Shown piece after piece: positions 56,016 to 64,000 of a DNA stretch of 64,000 bases. How positions within the stretch are numbered: position 1 is the stretch's first letter; every line of letters starts with the position of its first letter. Under the pieces are notes generated by a model. It worked only from the letters and a program-made list of their open reading frames with translations, had not been told where the DNA came from and did not search any database. The translations under genes and the position numbers were made by a program. The DNA lies in NCBI RefSeq assembly GCF_027214045.1, contig NZ_JAPWHE010000005.1, positions 62,001 through 126,000 of the forward strand, given 5' to 3'. Origin of the DNA: Castellaniella denitrificans (GTDB lineage: Bacteria > Pseudomonadota > Gammaproteobacteria > Burkholderiales > Burkholderiaceae_B).

Positions 56016-56099
56016 ATGCACTCGATTCCTTATTTTTTCTACTTTTTTACGTTTCCAAAACCGCTGGTGGAGGAAGGGAATCGCTGTACGAAAAGGTAG
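56016..56099 (+). CDS. Phe/Tyr-rich attenuator leader peptide
   Basis: A 27-codon frame: MHSIPYFFYFFTFPKPLVEE, then GNRCTKR. Seven of residues 6-13 are Phe or Tyr, closely like the E. coli pheA leader (PheL). AGGA lies 7 nt before the ATG; it also overlaps the TAGGAT -10-like hexamer. It ends 14 bases before the terminator in front of aroG. Ribosome stalling at the Phe/Tyr codons when these tRNAs are uncharged should favour the antiterminator. Too short for ordinary gene finders. Confidence 0.85.
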   Translation: MHSIPYFFYFFTFPKPLVEEGNRCTKR

Positions 56100-56113
56100 A
56101 CCACACATTCCCG

Positions 56114-56146
56114 AAAAAGCCGCCGGCGCTGCCAGGCGGCTTTTTT
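56114..56146 (+). terminator. Attenuator terminator before aroG
   Basis: AAAAAGCCGCC and GGCGGCTTTTT form the stem, with a 10-base loop and six T in all. It lies 40 bases before the aroG start, so it must be read through for expression. A competing antiterminator pairs GGTGG (56066-56070) with CCGCC (56120-56124) and GGGAAT (56076-56081) with ATTCCC (56107-56112). Confidence 0.88.
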
Positions 56147-56186
56147 GTTGCCGCCCCCGCATCCGGCCCATGAATGGAGCAAGACC

Positions 56187-57284
56187 GTGTCACACAATAC
56201 CGACGATACCCGCATCCGAGAAATCCGCGAGCTGGCGCCGCCCGCCCACGTGATGCGTGAATTCCCCTGCACGGCGGACATTTCCCGCACGGTCCACGAT
56301 GCGCGGCGGGCCATCCACGACGTGCTTTATGGCGACGACGATCGCCTGGTCGTCATCGTCGGCCCGTGCTCCATACACGACACCCAGGCGGCCCTGGAAT
56401 ACGCCCGCCGCCTGGCGCCGCAGCGCGAACGCCTGGACGCGGACCTGGTCATCGTCATGCGGGTGTACTTCGAGAAGCCCCGCACGACGGTGGGCTGGAA
56501 AGGCCTGATCAACGACCCGGGCCTGGACGGCAGCTTCGACATCAACCAGGGCCTGCGCACCGCGCGCGAGCTGTTGATCGACATCAACGCCTTGGGCCTG
56601 CCGGCCGGCACCGAATTCCTGGACATGATCACGCCGCAGTACATCGCCGATCTGGTGTCCTGGGGCGCCATCGGGGCGCGCACCACCGAAAGCCAGGTGC
56701 ATCGGGAACTGGCTTCGGGGCTGTCCTGCCCGGTGGGCTTCAAGAATGGCACCGACGGCAACACGCGCATCGCCATCGATGCGATCAAGGCCTCGTCGCA
56801 GCCGCATTACTTTCTGTCGGTCACCAAGGGCGGGCATTCCGCCATCGTATCCACGCGCGGCAACGAGGATTGCCACGTGATCCTTCGCGGCGGCAAGGCG
56901 CCCAACTATCAGGCCGAGCATGTCCAGGCGGCGGCCGAGGCCCTGGAAAAGGCCGGGATGCGTCCGCGCGTCATGGTGGATGCCAGCCATGCGAACAGCA
57001 GCAAGGATTACACCCGCCAGCCCCTGGTGATCGAGGACGTCTGCACCCAGATCGAGGCCGGCGATACGCGCCTGTTCGGCGTGATGGTCGAAAGCCATCT
57101 GGTGGGCGGACGCCAGGATCTGGTGCCGGGCAAGCCCCTGGTCTATGGCCAGAGCATCACGGACGGCTGTGTGGACTGGGACACGACCGCCGCCGTGCTC
57201 GATCGCCTGGCTGCGGCTGTGCGCGCGCGCCGTCAGGCGACGCGCGCGGATGAGACGGAACGCCGGTCGGTGCCTGCGGACTGA
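56187..57284 (+). CDS. aroG: 3-deoxy-7-phosphoheptulonate (DAHP) synthase, class I
   Basis: A 365-residue AroF/AroG/AroH-type enzyme that joins PEP and erythrose-4-phosphate, the entry to the shikimate pathway. Evidence: IVGPCSIHD, MRVYFEKPRTTVGWKGLINDPGLDGSF, GARTTESQVHRELASGLSCPVGFKNGTDG, and VMVDASHANSSKD. Start is GTG 56187 with GGAG 7 nt upstream. Regulation by transcription attenuation in response to Phe/Tyr is predicted from the leader; allosteric type (Phe- or Tyr-sensitive) is not clear by eye. Confidence 0.97.
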   Translation: MSHNTDDTRIREIRELAPPAHVMREFPCTADISRTVHDARRAIHDVLYGDDDRLVVIVGPCSIHDTQAALEYARRLAPQRERLDADLVIVMRVYFEKPRTTVGWKGLINDPGLDGSFDINQGLRTARELLIDINALGLPAGTEFLDMITPQYIADLVSWGAIGARTTESQVHRELASGLSCPVGFKNGTDGNTRIAIDAIKASSQPHYFLSVTKGGHSAIVSTRGNEDCHVILRGGKAPNYQAEHVQAAAEALEKAGMRPRVMVDASHANSSKDYTRQPLVIEDVCTQIEAGDTRLFGVMVESHLVGGRQDLVPGKPLVYGQSITDGCVDWDTTAAVLDRLAAAVRARRQATRADETERRSVPAD

Positions 57285-57335
57285 CCAGCGTCCGGCCGGC
57301 CGTTGACGCGGATTTTCGAAAATACAGGATCGGAC

Positions 57336-58751
57336 ATGGATACCTTGCATATCGTTCAGCAGGCCCGGCCGTTGCCGGATGGATTCCTGGCGGCGCTGCG
57401 CGGACGTTTCGGCGAACGATGCTCCACGGCGCAGGCGGTGTGCGCGCATCATGGACGCGACGAATCCCCATATCCGACCATGCCGCCCGATGCCGTGGTT
57501 TTCGCCCAGGACGTGGAAGAAGTCGCCTGGGTGGCGCGCCATTGCCACGATCATGGCATCGCCCTGATCCCCTATGGCGCGGGCTCGTCCCTGGAAGGCC
57601 ACCTGCTGGCGGTCCAGGGCGGGGTCTGTCTGGACCTGTCGGGCATGAACCGGATCGTGGACATTCACGCCGAGGACTTCACGGCCACGGTCCAGGCCGG
57701 CGTGACGCGCAAGCAGCTCAACGAATCCTTGCGGGAAACGGGGCTGTTCTTTCCGATCGACCCGGGCGCCGACGCCAGCCTGGGCGGCATGGCGGCCACC
57801 CGCGCCTCCGGTACGAATGCCGTGCGCTACGGCACCATGCGCGAGAACGTCATGTCGCTGAAGGTCGTCACGGCCGACGGGCGGGTGATCGAGACCGCCA
57901 ACCGGGCGCGCAAATCGTCGGCGGGCTATGACCTGACCCGCCTGTTCGTGGGCAGCGAGGGCACTCTGGGCATCATCGTCGAAGTCACCGTGCGCCTGTA
58001 TCCCCAGCCCGAGGCCGTGTCCGCGGCGATCTGCAATTTCCCGGACCTGGACGCCGCCGTCGGCAGCGTGATCGAGGTCATCCAGACGGGCGTGCCGGTG
58101 GCCCGGATCGAGTTCATGGACGCCCATGCGGTGCGTGCCACCAACCGCTACAGCCATCTGACCCTGCGCGAATCGCCGCTGCTGCTGTTCGAATTTCACG
58201 GCAGTCCGGCCTCGGTGCGCGAGCAGGCGGAAACGGTCCAGTCCATTGCGCGCGAACATGGCGGTCAGGACTTCGCATGGGCCGAGCGGCCCGAAGACCG
58301 CAGCCGCCTTTGGACGGCCCGGCACAATGCCTATTTCGCGGGCCTGCAGTTGCGCCCCGGTTGCCGCTCCAGCACGACCGACGTGTGCGTGCCGATCTCA
58401 CGTCTGGCCGAATGCGTGGGCGAAACCGCGCGCGAACTGGACCGTGCCAGCTTTCCCTACACGATCGTGGGCCATGTGGGCGATGGCAACTTTCACGTCC
58501 TGATGCTGCTGGACCCGGACGACCCCGGCGAGTGGGCCGAGTCCGAACAACTGAACCAGCGTCTGGTGGCCCGCGCCATCGCCATGCAGGGCACTTGCAC
58601 CGGCGAGCACGGGGTCGGCCTGCACAAGCAGGCTTTCATGCGCGCCGAGCACGGCCAGGACGCCCTGGATGTGATGGCTGCGCTGAAGACTGCGCTGGAC
58701 CCGCGCAACGTGCTCAATCCCGGCAAGATCCTGCCGCCGGCGACCGCCTGA
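57336..58751 (+). CDS. FAD-linked oxidase, D-lactate dehydrogenase (cytochrome) type
   Basis: A 471-residue VAO/PCMH-family flavoprotein related to GlcD and human LDHD. FAD-binding region: IPYGAGSSLEGHLLAVQGGVCLDLSGMNRI, DPGADASLGGMAATRASGTNAVRYGTMRENV; C-terminal half with VGHVGDGNFHVLML and GTCTGEHGVGLHKQAFM. It oxidises a D-2-hydroxyacid, likely D-lactate. It precedes glcDEF by nine bases, so probably in the same operon. ATG 57336 follows AGGAT. Confidence 0.88.
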   Translation: MDTLHIVQQARPLPDGFLAALRGRFGERCSTAQAVCAHHGRDESPYPTMPPDAVVFAQDVEEVAWVARHCHDHGIALIPYGAGSSLEGHLLAVQGGVCLDLSGMNRIVDIHAEDFTATVQAGVTRKQLNESLRETGLFFPIDPGADASLGGMAATRASGTNAVRYGTMRENVMSLKVVTADGRVIETANRARKSSAGYDLTRLFVGSEGTLGIIVEVTVRLYPQPEAVSAAICNFPDLDAAVGSVIEVIQTGVPVARIEFMDAHAVRATNRYSHLTLRESPLLLFEFHGSPASVREQAETVQSIAREHGGQDFAWAERPEDRSRLWTARHNAYFAGLQLRPGCRSSTTDVCVPISRLAECVGETARELDRASFPYTIVGHVGDGNFHVLMLLDPDDPGEWAESEQLNQRLVARAIAMQGTCTGEHGVGLHKQAFMRAEHGQDALDVMAALKTALDPRNVLNPGKILPPATA

Positions 58752-58760
58752 AGGATTCCC

Positions 58761-60257
58761 ATGGACATCGCAAGCTCCACGGAAGCACGGCACGACACCG
58801 TGCCCGATTTTCCCGGCTTCCTCGCCCGCATCGCGCGGGACGTGCCGGCGCACTGCGTCCTCACCCGGCCAGACCAGACGCGCGTTTACGAATGCGACGG
58901 GCTGGCCCTGTACCGCGAACTGCCCCCCGTGGTGGTGCTGCCCGAAAACGAGGCCCAGGTCGTCGCCATCCTCAAGGCCTGCCACGAGCACAATGTGCCG
59001 GTGGTGCCGCGAGGCACGGGCACCGGCTTGTCGGGCGGCGCCACGCCGCACCCCCAGGGGGTGGTCGTGGGACTGGCCAAACTCAACCGCATCCTGCGGC
59101 TGGATCCTGAAACCTGCGTGGCCGTGGTCGGACCGGGTGTGCGCAATCTGGCGATCTCCGAGGCCGCCGCCCCGCACGGCCTGTACTATGCGCCGGACCC
59201 GTCCAGCCAGATCGCCTGTTCCATCGGCGGCAACGTGGCGGAAAACTCGGGTGGCGTACATTGTCTGAAATACGGCCTGACGGTGCACAACGTCCTGCGC
59301 GTGCGCGTGGTCACGATTGAGGGCGAGATCGTCGAGCTCGGCGGCGAGGCGCCGGACACCCCGGGCCTGAACCTGCTGCAGGCGTTCATCGGCTCCGAGG
59401 GCATGCTCGGCCTGGTGACCGAGGTCACGGTGCGGCTCATTCCGCGTCCGCGGCTGGCCCGGGTGGTCATGGCCAGTTTCCCCGGCGTCGAGCAGGCGGG
59501 CGAGGGCGTCACGCGCATCATCGCGGACGGCATCATCCCGGCCGGGCTGGAACTGATGGACAAGCGCGCGGTGCACATGGTCGAACCGTTCGTGAAGGCC
59601 GGCTACGACCTGGAGGCCGAGGCCATCCTGTTGTGCGAGTCCGACGGCACGCCCGACGAGGTCGCCGAGGAAATCGCCCGTGTCGAGGCCTTGCTGCGCG
59701 AGGCGGGCGCCACCCGCCTGCAGACGTCCTCCTCCGAGGAGGAGCGCCTGAAGTTCTGGGCCGGACGCAAGAACGCCTTTCCCGCGGCCGGACGCATCTC
59801 GCCCGACTACTACTGCATGGACGGCACCATCCCGCGCCGCCATCTGGGCAAGGTCCTGGCCGCCATCGCCGGGATGGAAAACCAGTTCGGCCTGCGTTGC
59901 TCGAACGTATTCCACGCCGGCGACGGCAATCTGCATCCCCTCATCCTGTTCGATGCCAACCAGCCCGACGAGGTCGAACGCGCCGAGGCCTTCGGCGCCG
60001 CCATCCTGGAACTGTGCGTCCAGGTGGGTGGCACCATCACCGGCGAGCACGGTGTGGGCCTGGAAAAGATCAACCAGATGTGTTCGCAGTTCACGCGCGA
60101 CGAGCTGGACGTCTTCTCGGCGGTCAAGCGCGCCTTCGATCCTTACGGGCTGCTCAATCCGCTCAAGCTCATTCCGACGCTGGTGCGCTGCGCCGAATAC
60201 GGCAAGATGCACGTCCATCAGGGCGACATCCGTTTTCCCGACATCCCCCGGTTCTAG
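58761..60257 (+). CDS. glcD: Glycolate oxidase subunit GlcD
   Basis: A 498-residue FAD-linked subunit of membrane-associated glycolate oxidase. PRGTGTGLSGGATPHPQGVVVGLAKLNRIL, DPSSQIACSIGGNVAENSGGVHCLKYGLTVHNVL, and NVFHAGDGNLHPLILFD with GGTITGEHGVGLEKI. It oxidises glycolate to glyoxylate, passing electrons via GlcF to the respiratory chain. Confidence 0.95.
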   Translation: MDIASSTEARHDTVPDFPGFLARIARDVPAHCVLTRPDQTRVYECDGLALYRELPPVVVLPENEAQVVAILKACHEHNVPVVPRGTGTGLSGGATPHPQGVVVGLAKLNRILRLDPETCVAVVGPGVRNLAISEAAAPHGLYYAPDPSSQIACSIGGNVAENSGGVHCLKYGLTVHNVLRVRVVTIEGEIVELGGEAPDTPGLNLLQAFIGSEGMLGLVTEVTVRLIPRPRLARVVMASFPGVEQAGEGVTRIIADGIIPAGLELMDKRAVHMVEPFVKAGYDLEAEAILLCESDGTPDEVAEEIARVEALLREAGATRLQTSSSEEERLKFWAGRKNAFPAAGRISPDYYCMDGTIPRRHLGKVLAAIAGMENQFGLRCSNVFHAGDGNLHPLILFDANQPDEVERAEAFGAAILELCVQVGGTITGEHGVGLEKINQMCSQFTRDELDVFSAVKRAFDPYGLLNPLKLIPTLVRCAEYGKMHVHQGDIRFPDIPRF

Positions 60258-60276
60258 GATTGAATAGGCCCTGACC

Positions 60277-61371
60277 ATGGAATTCGTATTGTCCGAACTT
60301 TGCGAGCAGGTCGTGACTGCTCGCGCGGCCCAGCGTCCGCTCCTGATCCGGGGCGGTGGCACGCGGCTCTTTTACGGCGGCCCATTGCCCCCGGAGGGCA
60401 CCGTGTCCCGGCTGGACCTGTCAGCCTATCAGGGGGTGGTGAGCTACGAGCCGTCCGAACTGGTGCTGACCGCGCGGGCCGGCACGCCGCTGGCCGAAAT
60501 CGAGGCGCTGCTGGCATCGAGGGACCAGATGCTGGCCTTCGAGCCGCCGCGTTTCGGCGCCGCCGGCACCCTGGGGGGCTGCGTGGCCTCGGGCCTGTCC
60601 GGTCCCCGCCGCATGGCCGCGGGCTCGCTGGCCGATTTCGTGCTCGGGACGCGTCTGTTGAACGCCGATGGCAACGTGCTGCGCTTCGGCGGCGAGGTCA
60701 TGAAGAACGTCGCCGGCTACGATGTTTCGCGCCTGCTGGCGGGTTCTCTCGGCGTCCTGGGCGCCCTGGTGGAGGTCTCGCTCAAGGTCGCGCCCCGGCC
60801 GCGCCGCGAGGCCACCACCGTGCTGGCGCTGGATGAGTCCTGTGCCCTGGATCTGTGCCTGCGCTGGCGTTCCCGGCCGCTGCCGGTGTCGGCGACGGCC
60901 TGGGTGGCCGATGCCTCGGGTGCGAGCGGAAAGCTCTCGGTGCGCCTGTCGGGCAATGAATCCGCCGTGCGCCAGGGCCTGGAGGAAATCGGCGGCGAAC
61001 AGTTGCCGGAAGAAGCCGCCGATGCCTTCTGGCTGGTTCTGCGCGATCAGACCCACGCGTTTTTCCGCCAGCGGCCCTTGTGGCGCATCGTCCTGCCCGC
61101 CGGCGCGCCGGCGCTGGGTCTGGGGCCCGTGCTGCACGAGTGGGGCGGCTGCCAGCGCTGGCTGGCCGGATCACACGATGCGGCCGCGCTGCGTGACCGG
61201 GTGCGGGCGCTGGGCGGTTCGGCCTGCCTGTACCGGCGCGAGGGCGCGTCCGCCGACGTGCCGGCTTTCCATCCCCTGGCCGACGGCGTCCTCCAGATCC
61301 ATCGGCGGCTGAAGCGGGAATTCGATCCCGCCGGGATCTTCAACGCCCATCGGCTGTACCCGGAACTCTGA
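60277..61371 (+). CDS. glcE: Glycolate oxidase subunit GlcE
   Basis: A 364-residue FAD-binding subunit, shorter and more divergent than GlcD. FAD-binding pattern: IRGGGTRLFYGGPLPPEGTVSRLDLSAYQGVV, EPPRFGAAGTLGGCVASGLSGPRRMAAGSLADFVLG and FGGEVMKNVAGYDVSRLLAGSLGVLG. It is typical of GlcE and lies between glcD and glcF with gaps of 19 and 9 bases. Confidence 0.95.
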   Translation: MEFVLSELCEQVVTARAAQRPLLIRGGGTRLFYGGPLPPEGTVSRLDLSAYQGVVSYEPSELVLTARAGTPLAEIEALLASRDQMLAFEPPRFGAAGTLGGCVASGLSGPRRMAAGSLADFVLGTRLLNADGNVLRFGGEVMKNVAGYDVSRLLAGSLGVLGALVEVSLKVAPRPRREATTVLALDESCALDLCLRWRSRPLPVSATAWVADASGASGKLSVRLSGNESAVRQGLEEIGGEQLPEEAADAFWLVLRDQTHAFFRQRPLWRIVLPAGAPALGLGPVLHEWGGCQRWLAGSHDAAALRDRVRALGGSACLYRREGASADVPAFHPLADGVLQIHRRLKREFDPAGIFNAHRLYPEL

Positions 61372-61380
61372 GGACACACC

Positions 61381-62610
61381 ATGCAGACACAACTCGCGGA
61401 ATGGGCGCGCGACACCGATTTCGGCCGGGAAGCCGATGAGATCTTGCGGCGCTGCGTGCATTGCGGCTTTTGCCTGGCGACCTGTCCGACCTATCAGATC
61501 ATGGGCGACGAGCTCGACAGTCCGCGCGGCCGCATCTATCAGATCAAGCAGATCCTCGAAGGCGCCGAACCGACCTACGTCACCCAGCAACACCTGGACC
61601 GCTGCCTGACCTGCCGCAATTGCGAAACCACCTGCCCCTCGGGCGTGCAATATGGCGCCCTGGTGGACATCGGCCGCCAGATCGTCAACGAGCGTGTGCG
61701 CCGCCCTCTGCGCGAGCGCCTGATCCGCGGGACCCTGCGCCGCCTGATGGGGTCGCGCTGGTTCGGACCGCTGTACCGGATCGGCATCTGGGTGCGGCCG
61801 GTTCTGCCCGCCGTGCTGCGGGCGAAGATCGCGCAGTCCCGGCCTGCGGGACTGCTGCCCGCCGATCCGGGCCGCCATGCGCGCCAGGTCCTGATGCTGG
61901 CCAATTGCGTCCAGCCCGCCATGATGCCGTCCATCGATGCCGCCACGCTGCGCGTGCTGGATGCGGTGGGAGTCGGTACTCGCATCGCCGCCGGATCGGG
62001 CTGCTGTGGCGCCATCAATTTCCACCTCGACGCCCAGGAAGCCGGCCGCGACCAGATGCGCGCCAACGTGGACGCCTGGTTGCCGCTGCTGGAATCCGGC
62101 GAGGTCGAGGCCGTGATCGTCAACGCCTCGGGCTGCGGCGGCATGATCAAGGACTACGCCCATCATCTGAAGCACGACCCGGCCTATGCCGAACGCGCCG
62201 CGCGTCTGATGCCGTATGTCAAGGACATCGCAGAATTTCTGGCGCCCATGGCGGCCGAGGTCCGCTCGAAGATGCGCCGCGCGCCGGGTCGCAGTGCTTT
62301 CCATCCGCCCTGCACGCTGCAGCACTGGCAGGGTCTGCGCGCCGTCACCGAGCGGCTGCTGTCCGATCTGGGTTTCGATCTCCAGTCCTTCGGAGAATCG
62401 CACCTGTGCTGCGGTTCGGCGGGCACGTATTCGATCACCCAGCCCGTGCTGTCGAAATCCTTGCGCGACCGCAAGCTTCAGGCGATCGAGGCGACGCTGC
62501 CCGAGACCATCGTGTCCTCGAACATCGGCTGTATCTGCCATCTCCAGAGCGGCACCGGCACACCGGTGCGCCACTGGATCGAAACCGTGGACGAGGCCCT
62601 GCATGACTGA
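61381..62610 (+). CDS. glcF: Glycolate oxidase iron-sulfur subunit GlcF
   Basis: A 409-residue protein with two 4Fe-4S motifs ([12 protein letters not shown] near residue 26 and [12 protein letters not shown] near residue 77) and two CCG-type domains ([13 protein letters not shown]... and the [17 protein letters not shown] segment). It passes electrons from GlcDE to quinone. ATG 61381. Its stop overlaps mnmA by eight bases. The usual regulator glcC is not here. Confidence 0.96.
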   Translation: MQTQLAEWARDTDFGREADEILRRCVHCGFCLATCPTYQIMGDELDSPRGRIYQIKQILEGAEPTYVTQQHLDRCLTCRNCETTCPSGVQYGALVDIGRQIVNERVRRPLRERLIRGTLRRLMGSRWFGPLYRIGIWVRPVLPAVLRAKIAQSRPAGLLPADPGRHARQVLMLANCVQPAMMPSIDAATLRVLDAVGVGTRIAAGSGCCGAINFHLDAQEAGRDQMRANVDAWLPLLESGEVEAVIVNASGCGGMIKDYAHHLKHDPAYAERAARLMPYVKDIAEFLAPMAAEVRSKMRRAPGRSAFHPPCTLQHWQGLRAVTERLLSDLGFDLQSFGESHLCCGSAGTYSITQPVLSKSLRDRKLQAIEATLPETIVSSNIGCICHLQSGTGTPVRHWIETVDEALHD

Positions 62611-63718
62611 TCGTCCGTCGCGCGGCGCGCGGGTCGTCATCGGCATGTCGGGCGGGGTGGACTCCTCGGTGTCGGCCTGGTTGCTCAAGCAGCAGGGTTA
62701 CGAAGTGGTCGGCCTGTTCATGAAGAACTGGGAGGACGATGACGACAGCGAATACTGCTCGTCGCGCCAGGACTGGCTGGACGCCGCCAGCGTGGCCGAC
62801 GTGGTGGGCGTGGACATCGAGGCGGTCAATTTCGCCGCCGAGTACAAAGACCGGGTGTTTGCGGAATTCCTGCGGGAATATTCCGCCGGCCGCACGCCCA
62901 ATCCCGACGTGCTCTGCAATGCCGAGATCAAGTTCAAGGCTTTCCTGGACCACGCCATGGGACTGGGCGCCGACTACATCGCCACCGGCCATTATGCCCG
63001 GGTGCGGCGCATCGGCACGCCCCGGGGGACGCGCAGTCAGCTGTTGAAAGCGCTGGACGTCACCAAGGACCAGAGCTATTTCCTGCACCGGCTGAACCAG
63101 GACCAGCTGGCGCGCACGCTGTTTCCCCTGGGTGAGCTGCCCAAGACCGAGGTCCGGCGCATCGCGCGCGAGATCGGCCTGCCCAACGCCGCCAAGAAAG
63201 ACTCCACAGGCATCTGCTTCATCGGCGAGCGACCGTTCCGGGAATTCCTGAACCGTTATCTGCCCACGAAGCCGGGGCCGATGCTGACGCCCGAAGGTCG
63301 GCAGATCGGCCGGCATCAGGGCCTGGCCTTCCATACCCTGGGCCAGCGCAAGGGCCTGGGCATCGGCGGAGTGCGCGGCGCCCAGCGCGAGGACGGCACG
63401 GCCGACGCCTGGTATGCGGCCCGCAAGGATCTGGAAAACAATATCTTGTACGTCGTCCAGGGGCATGACCACCCCTGGCTGCTCAGCGAGCGGCTGCAAA
63501 CCCAGGACGCCACCTGGATCGCGGGCGAGCCGCCGGTCCCCGGCGCCTACGCCGCCAAGACCCGCTACCGCCAGGCCGACGCCGCCTGTGTCCTGGAGCC
63601 GGGGGCGGGCGCGGATTTCGCGCTCCGCTTCGCGGAACCTCAGTGGGCCGTGACGCCGGGGCAGTCCGCCGTGCTGTACGACGGCGACGTCTGCCTGGGC
63701 GGCGGGATCATCGTCTGA
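62603..63718 (+). CDS. mnmA: tRNA-specific 2-thiouridylase
   Basis: A 371-residue enzyme that adds sulfur to U34 of tRNA for Lys, Glu and Gln. ATP-binding GMSGGVDSS near residue 13, catalytic cysteines in [12 protein letters not shown] and [14 protein letters not shown] 62603 overlaps the glcF stop. A housekeeping gene that probably also has its own promoter. A terminator follows. Confidence 0.97.
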   Translation: MTDRPSRGARVVIGMSGGVDSSVSAWLLKQQGYEVVGLFMKNWEDDDDSEYCSSRQDWLDAASVADVVGVDIEAVNFAAEYKDRVFAEFLREYSAGRTPNPDVLCNAEIKFKAFLDHAMGLGADYIATGHYARVRRIGTPRGTRSQLLKALDVTKDQSYFLHRLNQDQLARTLFPLGELPKTEVRRIAREIGLPNAAKKDSTGICFIGERPFREFLNRYLPTKPGPMLTPEGRQIGRHQGLAFHTLGQRKGLGIGGVRGAQREDGTADAWYAARKDLENNILYVVQGHDHPWLLSERLQTQDATWIAGEPPVPGAYAAKTRYRQADAACVLEPGAGADFALRFAEPQWAVTPGQSAVLYDGDVCLGGGIIV

Positions 63719-63747
63719 GGTCGGACGGCTTTGAGCGGTCCCAGATG

Positions 63748-63786
63748 AAAAACCCCGCGCAGGTCGGCCCGGCGCGGGGTTTTTTC
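63748..63786 (+). terminator. Rho-independent terminator after mnmA
   Basis: AAAACCCCGCGC and GCGCGGGGTTTT form a 12-base stem with an 11-base loop; the A and T tracts also make it work for the convergent GST gene. Confidence 0.9.
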
Positions 63787-63809
63787 TGTGGCGGGAATCC
63801 GCACGGAAT

Positions 63810-64000
63810 CTAGGCGGCGGGAGGGCGGGTCGCGGCAAAAGACGGGCGCGTGCCAAGTTTTTCCGCCAGGCGGGCCAGGTGAGGGTGGCCCGCGCGCCAG
63901 TCCGTGTCCGGGAAGCGCAGGTCCAGGTAGCCCAGGGCGGCGCCCACGGCGATGTCGGCCAGGCACAGGTTGACGCCCATGCAGTAGGACTGCTCTCCGA
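63810..64000 (-). CDS. Glutathione S-transferase, C-terminal part (5' end outside window)
   Basis: The last 63 codons of a gene that continues beyond the window. The product ends ...GVNLCLADIAVGAALGYLD, LRFPDTDWRAGHPHLARLAE, KLGTRPSFAATRPPAA. The LADIAVGAALGYLDLRF and RPSFAATRPP segments are typical of the C-terminal helical domain of bacterial YibF-like GSTs. The catalytic thioredoxin domain is not visible. Confidence 0.88.
   Translation of the reverse strand, partial: GEQSYCMGVNLCLADIAVGAALGYLDLRFPDTDWRAGHPHLARLAEKLGTRPSFAATRPPAA

Noticed and set aside
56190-58325. A 711-codon minus-strand frame opposite aroG and the D-lactate dehydrogenase-like gene
   Set aside because: Antisense shadow of conserved genes; no domain or ribosome-binding site.

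Overview
The window is a 64 kb piece of a high-GC (roughly two-thirds G+C) chromosome from a Burkholderiales bacterium, most probably family Alcaligenaceae (Bordetella, Achromobacter, Castellaniella and relatives). The main reasons are the gene order serC-pheA-hisC-tyrA-aroA/cmk-rpsA-ihfB-lapA-lapB-hldA-hldD, the fusion of aroA to cmk, and the type of the housekeeping proteins. Copper nitrite reductase, a cbb3 oxidase and an ectoine cluster point to a denitrifying, salt-tolerant member. The genus cannot be fixed from the sequence alone. No rRNA, tRNA, insertion sequence, phage or CRISPR was found; the window reads as chromosomal backbone with a few accessory blocks.

Layout. 1-7.8 kb: aromatic amino acid supraoperon running into rpsA and ihfB. 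7.9-12.4 kb: an MBL-fold hydrolase, then lapA-lapB and the heptose genes hldA-hldD for LPS. 12.5-16.1 kb: a ComEA-like protein, cysM, mltB and a deacetylase-family protein. 16.2-20.8 kb: etfBA, an acyl-CoA dehydrogenase and a peroxiredoxin. 20.8-24.4 kb: argE, a VOC protein, a double LexA operator, rplS and a Nudix hydrolase. 24.4-28.0 kb: an ECF41-type sigma factor and its four-gene target operon. 28.1-35.7 kb: rsgA, an M48 protease, orn, acpS, nagZ, uvrC, pgsA, queF. 36.0-39.4 kb: aceA and a MarR/FUSC efflux pair. 39.5-46.8 kb: the cbb3 oxidase cluster with its FNR regulator. 47.1-48.5 kb: nirK. 48.6-55.7 kb: ectoine/hydroxyectoine synthesis (ectRABCD) facing an Ehu-type ectoine importer. 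55.7-57.3 kb: DAHP synthase behind a Phe/Tyr attenuator. 57.3-63.7 kb: D-lactate dehydrogenase-like protein, glcDEF and mnmA. The window opens inside serC and closes inside a glutathione S-transferase gene.

How parts work together. DAHP synthase feeds the shikimate pathway whose later steps (aroA, pheA, tyrA, hisC) lie at the other end of the window. FNR sits beside two FNR-box promoters that serve a CcoI-like protein, ccoS and ccoNOQPG, so oxygen limitation should switch on the high-affinity oxidase; nirK then allows nitrite respiration. Ectoine synthesis and uptake are encoded face to face. GlcDEF delivers glyoxylate, and AceA produces it from isocitrate.

Most notable observations: (1) a 27-codon leader peptide with seven aromatic residues in eight codons, plus a terminator and a matching antiterminator, in front of DAHP synthase; (2) a CcoI-like copper ATPase reduced to its membrane domain; (3) two perfect LexA boxes over divergent promoters facing a short gene-poor stretch with a possible 45-residue membrane protein; (4) a three-domain NirK with its own N-terminal cupredoxin; (5) an ECF41 sigma factor with matching promoters before itself and its target operon; (6) a 30-bp perfect palindrome before marR-FUSC; (7) two families of hairpin-rich tandem repeats between genes; (8) a recurring -10 hexamer exactly 7 nt before the start codon, suggesting leaderless mRNAs.
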